Assembly (NCBI GenBank): GCA_946480125.1
Contig: CAMLIY010000066.1
Span: 1-13,861 of the forward strand
Origin: an uncultured Asticcacaulis sp.
Lineage (GTDB): Bacteria > Pseudomonadota > Alphaproteobacteria > Caulobacterales > Caulobacteraceae
Reading direction: 5' to 3'
Length of the DNA: 13,861 bases
Part shown: in pieces, positions 7,303 to 13,861 of the stretch
How positions within the stretch are numbered: the first letter of the stretch is position 1
How the letters are laid out: each line of letters begins with the position of its first letter
Position numbers and translations under genes: made by a program
Notes under the pieces: generated by a model
What the model was told of the DNA's origin: nothing
Database searches by the model: none
Seen by the model: the letters and a program-made list of their open reading frames with translations, nothing else

Positions 7303-8748
7303 TCAATTGGTTCCGCCCACCGTCAGCCCGCGAATGCGCAGGGAGGGCTGGCCGATCCCTACCGGCAGGCTCTGGCCGGCCTTGCCGCAGGTGCCGACGC
7401 CGGGGTCGAACTTGAAATCGTCGCCAATCATATCAACCTGACGCATGGCGGCGGGGCCATCACCGATCAATGTTGCGCCTTTCACCGGAGACGTCACCTT
7501 ACCGTCCTCGATCAGATAGGCCTCGGTGCACTGGAAGACAAACTTACCATTGGTGATATCAACCTGTCCGCCGCCGAAATTGACAGCGTAAAGGCCCTTT
7601 TTGGTGTTGGCGATCATGTCGTCCAGCTTGTCGTGGCCGGCGCGCATGAAGGTATTGGTCATGCGGGGCAGGGGCTGGTGGGCGTATGACTGGCGGCGGC
7701 CATTGCCGGTGGCTTTTGCGCCCATCTGGCGGGCGGAGAGGCGGTCGTGCATATAGCCCACCAGGGTGCCGTCCTCGATGAGGGTGGTGCAGGCGGTCGC
7801 TGTGCCTTCGTCGTCAATATTGAGCGAACCCCTGGCATCGGGCACGGTGCCGTCATCGACGATGGTGACGCCTTTCGCTGCCACTTGCTTGCCCATCTTG
7901 CCCGAGAAGGCCGAAGTCCCCTTGCGGTTGAAATCGCCTTCCAGACCGTGGCCGACGGCTTCATGCAGCAGCACGCCCGGCCAGCCTGGCCCAAGCACAA
8001 TATCCATTTCGCCCGCCGGGGCGGCCACGGCGTCAATATTGACCAGCGCCTGGCGGATGGCTTCGTCAACCTGAGCCTGCCACTTTTCCGGCGCGGTGAT
8101 ATCGAACCAGGAAATACGTCCGCCGCCGCCGGAAGAGGCGGTTTCGCGGCGGCCATTGCGCTCGACCGACACGCTGACATTGAGGCGGACGAGGGGGCGA
8201 TAGTCGTGATAAACTTCGCCCCCCGCACGCAGGATGGTAATGGCGCGTTTGTCGCAGGCCAACGAGGCCGATACCTGCACAACACCGGAATGCGCCTGAC
8301 GGGCATAGGCGTCCATCGCCTGGAGCAGGGCGATCTTGTCGGCAAAGGCCATTTCGCCGAGCGGATCATGCGCCTTGTAATAGGACTGGTTGGAGCGGAC
8401 AGGATTGGCGGTGGTCATGGTGAGGTCGATTGACTTGCCTTGTTTAGCCAATACCGCAGCCTCAGCCGCGCGATTTATAGCGTCAAGTGACAGGTCTGCA
8501 CTATTGGCGAAGCCGATGGTCTCGCCAGCGACAACGCGGAAACCAAAGCCCTGATCTGCGCCATAGGCTGAGGCTTTCAAACGTCCGTCATCGAACATCA
8601 GCGATTCGGATTCGCGCTTTTCGATGAAGATTTCACCATCGTCAGCCCCCTTGAGCGCCTCTTCCAGGACAGTGTGCGCGCCGGCGAGGTCGAAATCGCC
8701 CCAATCCTGCCCGTAAGCTGTGGTGGGTGCATCGAGGGAATCGGCCAT
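7303..8748 (-). CDS. tldD: Metalloprotease TldD
   Basis: TldD is the catalytic subunit of the TldD-TldE (PmbA) zinc protease, which digests unfolded peptides within a closed chamber; in E. coli it matures microcin B17 and degrades CcdA. The 481-residue length equals that of E. coli TldD as I recall it. The zinc motif HExxxH is at 262-267 (LLHEAVGHGLEGDFNR), with E263 as the catalytic acid/base and C454 (GVGTCGKAGQ) in the position of the third metal ligand. Other conserved stretches are FGFRVVAGETIGFANS (68-83), SSGGGGR (205-211), and the C-terminal LRIRGLTVGGTN. The start is ATG (complement of 8746-8748) with only a weak purine-rich site. It is divergent from the cytochrome oxidase operon. 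The partner gene tldE/pmbA is not nearby. All key residues are present. Confidence 0.95.
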   Translation of the reverse strand: MADSLDAPTTAYGQDWGDFDLAGAHTVLEEALKGADDGEIFIEKRESESLMFDDGRLKASAYGADQGFGFRVVAGETIGFANSADLSLDAINRAAEAAVLAKQGKSIDLTMTTANPVRSNQSYYKAHDPLGEMAFADKIALLQAMDAYARQAHSGVVQVSASLACDKRAITILRAGGEVYHDYRPLVRLNVSVSVERNGRRETASSGGGGRISWFDITAPEKWQAQVDEAIRQALVNIDAVAAPAGEMDIVLGPGWPGVLLHEAVGHGLEGDFNRKGTSAFSGKMGKQVAAKGVTIVDDGTVPDARGSLNIDDEGTATACTTLIEDGTLVGYMHDRLSARQMGAKATGNGRRQSYAHQPLPRMTNTFMRAGHDKLDDMIANTKKGLYAVNFGGGQVDITNGKFVFQCTEAYLIEDGKVTSPVKGATLIGDGPAAMRQVDMIGDDFKFDPGVGTCGKAGQSLPVGIGQPSLRIRGLTVGGTN

Positions 8749-8918
8749 GGGAACTGTCTCTGAATATCAATAATGCTTTCTATTTAGGCATGAAGACCGG
8801 CATTGGCCATGGCTAAGTCATCAAATCGTTAAAAATGAAGTGCGAATGATTGTCATCTGAATGGCGAAGATGCGACAAAAGACCGCACAGATCGCGCGCT
8901 TATGGCGGTTTCAGGCTG

Positions 8919-8940
8919 AAAAAAGGCAAATCCCTTTTTT
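8919..8940 (+). terminator. A/T-tract hairpin in the tldD-ctaC gap
   Basis: AAAAAAGG (8919-8926), a 6-base loop and CCTTTTTT (8933-8940) form a perfect 8-bp stem ending in a run of six Ts. It has the layout of an intrinsic terminator but only two G-C pairs, so it would be weak. If functional, it would end a short rightward transcript starting in the tldD-ctaC gap, or act as an upstream attenuator. Confidence 0.3.
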
Positions 8941-9076
8941 GACCCTTTGCAATTTGCCGTGAAGGCTTTAAGGAACCCTGTTGATGGGCCGGGTTACAGG
9001 TCCGAAAGTGCGCCAGATTCGCTTGTGAAAATGCTTTGAGTTAATATGGTTGCGTAATAAGTTTCAGGGATAGGCA

Positions 9077-9102
9077 GCTACGGATGCGTTCGCATCGGCA
9101 GC
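9077..9102 (+). promoter_or_regulatory. Leader hairpin just upstream of ctaC ribosome binding site
   Basis: GATGCG-TT-CGCATC (9083-9096) forms a tight stem, with an outer GCT / AGC pairing (9077-9079 with 9100-9102) across an internal loop. It ends 8 bases before the AAGGG (9111-9115) that serves as the ctaC ribosome binding site. It could affect mRNA stability or initiation; no effector is implied. Confidence 0.4.
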
Positions 9103-9123
9103 CGTTAATTAAGGGTTCTGCGA

Positions 9124-10155
9124 ATGGGCATTAAAAGGCTTTTCGACAAAGGGCTTTCCGGATCGGGGCTGTTCAAGGCCGCTTCCGGTGCGGTCGCCAC
9201 GCTGGCTTTGTCAGCTGCCATGTCGGTTTCGGCCTTTGCCGATACGATGGGACAGCCGACAGACAAGGCCATGGGCTGGCAGCCCGCCGGCTCGGCGCTG
9301 AAGCGCCAGACGGAATGGTTCTACAACGATCTTTTGTTTCCCATCATCGTCGCTATCTGCGTTCTTGTCGCGGCATTGCTGCTGTGGATCATGGTCCGTT
9401 ATAACAAGAAGGCCAATCCGGTTCCGGCCCGGTTCTCGCACAATACGCTGATCGAGATCATCTGGACCGTGGTGCCTGTATTGATTCTGGTCGTCATTGC
9501 TATTTTCTCGCTTGGTCTGCTGCGTGACTATAATAATATGCCAAAGCCGGACGTTGTCGTGAAAGCCACCGGCAATCAGTGGTTCTGGACATATGATTAC
9601 CCGGAACTGGGAGTCACCGATATCGAATCACGTCTGCGCGAAGACGCCAAGGACATGAAGACGGCCCACGCCGCCGGTATTCCCTACCTGCTTGAGGTCG
9701 ACAATGTGCTGGTTGTGCCGGTCAACAAGGTCATCCATGTTCAGACCACCGGCGCCGACGTTATCCACTCCTTTACCGTTCCGGCTTTCGGCTTCAAGAT
9801 CGACGCCGTTCCCGGCCGGCTGAACAATACCTGGTTCAAGGCCGAAAAGATCGGCACCTATTATGGCCAGTGTTCCGAGCTGTGCGGCAAGGATCACGCC
9901 TATATGCCGATCGAAGTGAAGGTCGTCAGTGATGCTGACTTCGACGCCTTCATCATCAAGAACGGTGGCAAGACCCGTGCCATGATCGCTTCGGAAGCCG
10001 CCGCCTCCGCCGCTGCGGCGGAAGAGGCCGCGGCCTCTGCGGCTGAGGCGACCAGCGCATCCGCCGCTACGGCGGAATCCGCGTCTGCCTCGGTCACGCC
10101 TGCTACAACCTCCGCCTCAGCGGCACCGGCTTCCGGTGCGGCCGCCGCGCACTAA
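9124..10155 (+). CDS. ctaC: Cytochrome c oxidase subunit II (CuA-containing)
   Basis: Subunit II accepts electrons from cytochrome c at its binuclear CuA centre and passes them to heme a in subunit I. The order is: signal peptide (1-39, likely cut after AFA), two transmembrane helices (about 71-92 and 110-132), and a periplasmic cupredoxin domain. The electron-entry aromatic motif NQWFWTYDYPE is at 151-161. The CuA ligands are all present: H215, C250, E252, C254, H258 and M261 (in TVPAFGFKIDAVPGRLNNTW and GQCSELCGKDHAYM). ATG 9124 is preceded by AAGGG at good spacing. After residue 288 comes an unusual 55-residue tail made almost only of Ala, Ser, Glu and Thr, absent from minimal subunit II proteins. 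It opens the oxidase operon; ctaD follows after 24 bases. Confidence 0.97.
   Translation: MGIKRLFDKGLSGSGLFKAASGAVATLALSAAMSVSAFADTMGQPTDKAMGWQPAGSALKRQTEWFYNDLLFPIIVAICVLVAALLLWIMVRYNKKANPVPARFSHNTLIEIIWTVVPVLILVVIAIFSLGLLRDYNNMPKPDVVVKATGNQWFWTYDYPELGVTDIESRLREDAKDMKTAHAAGIPYLLEVDNVLVVPVNKVIHVQTTGADVIHSFTVPAFGFKIDAVPGRLNNTWFKAEKIGTYYGQCSELCGKDHAYMPIEVKVVSDADFDAFIIKNGGKTRAMIASEAAASAAAAEEAAASAAEATSASAATAESASASVTPATTSASAAPASGAAAAH
10006..10076 (+). repeat. Hairpin-rich DNA encoding the CtaC Ala/Ser tail
   Basis: Within the coding sequence TCCGCC-N5-GGCGGA occurs twice (10006-10022 and 10060-10076), and a perfect 16-base palindrome AGAGGCCGCGGCCTCT lies between them (10023-10038). They correspond to the repetitive Ala/Ser/Glu codons of the C-terminal tail. 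Confidence 0.7.
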
Positions 10156-11891
<1,736 letters not shown>

Positions 11892-11892
<1 letters not shown>

Positions 11893-11908
11893 ATCCATTA
11901 ATTGGATT
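11892..11908 (+). other. Short hairpin at the ctaD stop codon
   Basis: AATCCA (11892-11897) and TGGATT (11903-11908) form a 6-bp stem with a TTAAT loop, beginning on the last base of the ctaD stop codon. It is AT-rich with no T tract of its own. Together with the next hairpin it occupies most of the ctaD-ctaB gap. Confidence 0.35.
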
Positions 11909-11917
11909 GATAAATCG

Positions 11918-11950
11918 GGGGGTGAGGTCCGAGAGGTCTTCACCCCCTTT
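11918..11950 (+). terminator. Terminator-like hairpin between ctaD and ctaB
   Basis: GGGGGTGA (11918-11925) pairs perfectly with TCACCCCC (11940-11947) around a 14-base loop and is followed by TTTG. The stem is strong, but the T tract is only three bases, so partial termination (attenuation) or mRNA-end protection is more likely than a full stop. It would set ctaC-ctaD mRNA above that of the downstream assembly genes. Confidence 0.55.
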
Positions 11951-11956
11951 GTACTT

Positions 11957-11962
11957 AGAGGT
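11957..11962 (+). promoter_or_regulatory. Ribosome binding site placing the ctaB start at TTG 11967
   Basis: AGAGGT lies 4 bases before an in-frame TTG codon. The reading frame is open further upstream, into ctaD, but an earlier start would overlap ctaD by up to about 105 bases and has no comparable site, so TTG 11967 is preferred. Confidence 0.55.
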
Positions 11963-11966
11963 CAGT

Positions 11967-12992
11967 TTGAGTTCCGAACCGAAAACCAGAGCGAAAAAAT
12001 CGCAACCGGCTTTGACCCGCGAGGAGATCGAGGCGAACCTGCGTGATGCCTATGCCTCGAAGGCCATGCGCGGATCGCCGCGTGATTATTTCGACCTGCT
12101 CAAACCACGTGTCATGTCGCTGGTCGTTTTCACCGGCTTCACAGGTCTGATTATCGCCAACGGTCATATGAACCCGCTTTTGGCGACGGTTGCGGTCTTC
12201 TGCATTGCCATTGGCGCCGGTGCCGCCGGTGCGCTCAACATGGCCATCGAAGGCGACACCGATGCCCTGATGCGCCGCACCCGAATGCGTCCGGTAGCGG
12301 CGGGTCGCATTACTAAAAATGACGCCTATGCCTTTGGCGGCGTATTGGCCTTCCTGTCGGTGGCCCTGATGTGGCTGGCCTTTCCCGATGGCCTGGCCGC
12401 CGGGCTGCTGGCCCTGACCATTATCTATTATGTCGTTTTCTATACCCTGATCCTCAAGCGCCGGACCCCGCAGAATATCGTCATCGGCGGCGCGGCGGGG
12501 GCTTTTCCGCCGGTCATCGGCTGGGCGGCGGCCACGGGTCATGCGCCGGTCGAAGCCTGGATATTGTTCGCCATTATCTTTTTGTGGACCCCGCCGCATA
12601 GCTGGGCCTTGGCGCTCTATACAACCGAGGACTACGCCAATGCCGGCATCCCGATGATGCCTGTGGCGAGGGGGGCGAAATCGACCCGTCTCCAGATCCT
12701 GCTCTATTCGCTGGTCATGGCGCCGGTCGCCTGCCTGCCGATCGCTTTCAAGATGGGCGGGCTGGTCTATGCCGCTGTTTCGGTGCTCGGTGGCGCTTTC
12801 TTCATTTATCTGGCGGTGCGCGTCTTTTTGTCGCGTGCCGGCGATCACCCTGAAGGTGGTGAGGAAAGCCTCTATGATGTTAAGAAGGAAGCCCTGTCGG
12901 CGCGTAACCTCTTTGCCTTTTCCATTCTTTATCTGACGGTGCTGTTCGCCACGCTTCTGGTTGAGCACGTCATTACGGGACTGATGTCATGA
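11967..12992 (+). CDS. ctaB: Protoheme IX farnesyltransferase (heme O synthase)
   Basis: CtaB attaches a farnesyl group to heme b to make heme O, the precursor of the heme A used by the CtaD product. It is a polytopic inner-membrane prenyltransferase of the UbiA superfamily. With the TTG start it has 341 residues. About 40 charged N-terminal residues are followed by DLLKPRVMSLVVFTGF (43-58), the first prenyl-diphosphate/Mg motif NMAIEGDTDALMRRT (91-105) with RMRPVAAGRI after it, LKRRTPQNIVIGGAAGAFPP (163-182), and WTPPHSWALALYTTEDYANA (207-226), which carries the second acidic motif. Several further helices follow. A frame reaching back to ATG 11787 would overlap ctaD and is considered spurious. 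It overlaps the next gene by ATGA, implying translational coupling. Confidence 0.93.
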   Translation: MSSEPKTRAKKSQPALTREEIEANLRDAYASKAMRGSPRDYFDLLKPRVMSLVVFTGFTGLIIANGHMNPLLATVAVFCIAIGAGAAGALNMAIEGDTDALMRRTRMRPVAAGRITKNDAYAFGGVLAFLSVALMWLAFPDGLAAGLLALTIIYYVVFYTLILKRRTPQNIVIGGAAGAFPPVIGWAAATGHAPVEAWILFAIIFLWTPPHSWALALYTTEDYANAGIPMMPVARGAKSTRLQILLYSLVMAPVACLPIAFKMGGLVYAAVSVLGGAFFIYLAVRVFLSRAGDHPEGGEESLYDVKKEALSARNLFAFSILYLTVLFATLLVEHVITGLMS

Positions 12993-13207
12993 CCGAACAT
13001 CCTGAAAACCCGCTTGCAGAGGGCAAGGCGGCCTACGTCAGGGCGCAAAAGACGCGCAATCTGTTCATCGGCCTGGCCCTGTTCGGCTTCGTCGTACTGG
13101 TCTTCTTCATTTCAATGGCGCGCATGTCGCAGGGTATAAAGTCGGATGCCGTCAAATCGGCGGAAGCCCGCGCTTCGCAGGCCTCGGCTATGTCGGCGAG
13201 CCATTAG
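12989..13207 (+). CDS. coxF: Small single-pass membrane protein, CoxF-like
   Basis: A 72-residue protein with a polar N-terminus, one transmembrane helix (about residues 24-43, LFIGLALFGFVVLVFFISMA) and an Ala/Ser-rich tail. Its start overlaps the ctaB stop (ATGA), and ctaG begins 2 bases after its stop, so it is locked into the oxidase operon by translational coupling. Alphaproteobacterial cta operons often carry a small membrane protein here, annotated CoxF. Its biochemical role is not established and it has no recognisable metal-binding motif. The name rests on position, size and topology rather than on a diagnostic motif. Confidence 0.75.
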   Translation: MTEHPENPLAEGKAAYVRAQKTRNLFIGLALFGFVVLVFFISMARMSQGIKSDAVKSAEARASQASAMSASH

Positions 13208-13209
13208 GC

Positions 13210-13740
13210 ATGGCGTTGCACAAGAATACACGCGTGGTACTTTACCTGACCGGTGCATTCCTGACGATGTGCGCGCTGGTGGCTGTGGCTGTGCCTTTAT
13301 ACCGTGCATTTTGTCCGTTAACCACGCAGACCGGAGACCGGGCACGCGTAGCCGCGGCGCCCAAGACGATTACCAACAAGGTGATCAATGTCCATTTCGA
13401 TTCGAATACAAATGGTCTGCCGTGGGAATTTAAACCGGACAAGCCCAGCCAAATGACCCGTGTGGGCAAGACAGCCATAATGTATTTCACCATCACGAAT
13501 CATGGTGACAAGCCGATTACGGGGCGCGCGACATACAATGTGCTGCCAGTCATAATGCATGACTACTTCATGAAGATGCAATGCTTCTGCTTTACCGACA
13601 TGACCTTGCAGCCGGGAGAATCACAACATCTGCCTGTTGTTTATTTTCTCGATCCGAAACTGATAAAGGACCGGGATACCAAGGATGTGCCTGATGTGAC
13701 GCTCTCCTATACGTTTTTTCAGGTAAAGGCCGATAAATAG
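13210..13740 (+). CDS. ctaG: Cytochrome c oxidase assembly protein CtaG (Cox11), copper delivery to CuB
   Basis: CtaG/Cox11 inserts copper into the CuB site of subunit I. This 176-residue protein has an N-terminal membrane anchor (about 9-30) followed by VPLYRAFCPLT (28-38) with the first conserved Cys (C35). An immunoglobulin-like periplasmic domain follows with NGLPWEFKPDKPSQ (68-81), TGRATYNVLPV (104-114), the copper-binding MQCFCF (123-128; C125 and C127), TLQPGE (132-137) and VTLSYTFFQV (163-172). Conserved Cys residues and length fit the family. The stretch IMHDYF (115-120), just before the Cys pair, differs from the more usual AGxYF. No good ribosome binding site is seen, consistent with coupling to the preceding coxF-like gene 2 bases upstream. 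Confidence 0.95.
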   Translation: MALHKNTRVVLYLTGAFLTMCALVAVAVPLYRAFCPLTTQTGDRARVAAAPKTITNKVINVHFDSNTNGLPWEFKPDKPSQMTRVGKTAIMYFTITNHGDKPITGRATYNVLPVIMHDYFMKMQCFCFTDMTLQPGESQHLPVVYFLDPKLIKDRDTKDVPDVTLSYTFFQVKADK

Positions 13741-13780
13741 AACGGAAAACGAATACTGGCCTTCGGCTTGTGTTCAAAGA

Positions 13781-13816
13781 GAGATTGGCATAATCAAAAT
13801 CTCAGGTTATGCCTGA
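13781..13816 (+). promoter_or_regulatory. Overlapping alternative hairpins after ctaG
   Basis: Three stems compete for the same bases: GAGATT with AATCTC (13781-13786 / 13798-13803), GGCATAA with TTATGCC (13787-13793 / 13807-13813), and TCAGG with CCTGA (13802-13806 / 13812-13816). They cannot all form at once. There is no T tract. The 121 bases after ctaG hold no gene that I can see. Confidence 0.4.
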
Positions 13817-13853
13817 CAGATAATATCAGCCGCGCTACGAGATGCGGTACAAA

Positions 13854-13861
13854 AAGGTGAG
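13854..13861 (+). promoter_or_regulatory. Probable ribosome binding site of the next gene (ctaE expected)
   Basis: The window ends in AAGGTGAG, a good ribosome binding site with no start codon yet. In related operons ctaG is followed by ctaE (subunit III), so its start probably lies within a few bases past the edge. The gene identity is inferred from synteny only. Confidence 0.45.

Larger units (their letters stand above)
8749..9123. other. Divergent intergenic region between tldD and ctaC
   Basis: These 375 bases carry no gene that I can support. They must hold the promoters for tldD (leftward) and the ctaC operon (rightward), but no -35/-10 pair with proper spacing was convincing. A TTGACC at 8939-8944 has a possible GCTTTA 20 bases downstream, which is too far for a standard promoter. 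Two structures are visible and listed separately: an A/T-flanked hairpin at 8919-8940 and a hairpin near the ctaC start. Confidence 0.6.

Noticed and set aside
8845..8860. Fur-like imperfect dyad (AATGATTGTCATC)
   Set aside because: The two halves match poorly, and neither neighbouring gene is an obvious iron-regulated target.
11955..12968. 337-codon open frame on the - strand opposite ctaB
   Set aside because: Its translation is rich in Arg, Gly, Gln and His, typical of an antisense shadow, and it has no recognisable domain.

Overview
The window reads as ordinary chromosomal core sequence from an alphaproteobacterium, most likely a member of the Caulobacteraceae (Asticcacaulis or Caulobacter type). 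The reasons are the moderately GC-rich composition (judged by eye), the gene order tldD / ctaC-ctaD-ctaB-coxF-ctaG that I recall from that family, a plant-type glutamate-cysteine ligase directly after rsmE, and a TonB-dependent receptor of the kind abundant in caulobacters. The genus is an inference. No mobile element, prophage, CRISPR array, rRNA or tRNA is visible.

Left part (1-2727): the 5' part of a Na+/Ca2+ exchanger gene runs leftward out of the window. It is divergent from rsmE (16S rRNA m3U1498 methyltransferase), which is followed by gshA (first step of glutathione synthesis). A perfect 39-bp tandem duplication lies between rsmE and gshA.

Middle part (2728-8748): a proton-coupled peptide transporter (POT family) on the + strand converges on a TonB-dependent outer-membrane receptor on the - strand. 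The 128 bases between their stop codons are almost entirely a nested palindrome: outer 27-bp arms, each folding on its own, around an inner 20-bp hairpin with A and T tracts. It is probably a bidirectional terminator. Upstream of the receptor, also on the - strand, is tldD, a zinc protease subunit, ending in a 10-bp hairpin.

Right part (8749-13861): after a 375-bp divergent intergenic region comes the aa3-type cytochrome c oxidase operon. It contains ctaC (subunit II, CuA), ctaD (subunit I, heme a / heme a3-CuB), ctaB (heme O synthase), a small membrane protein (CoxF-like) and ctaG (Cox11, CuB delivery). The window stops at a ribosome-binding-site-like sequence where ctaE (subunit III) would be expected to start. 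Together these genes build the catalytic core, make its heme and insert its copper. Two intergenic hairpin regions inside the operon (ctaD-ctaB, and after ctaG) could tune how much of the assembly factors is made relative to the structural subunits.

I do not see a clearly new biological system. The most distinctive items are the nested palindrome, the 39-bp tandem repeat, the Ala/Ser-rich tail of CtaC (whose DNA is itself rich in hairpins), the His-rich N-terminus of CtaD, and the extra loop in the peptide transporter.
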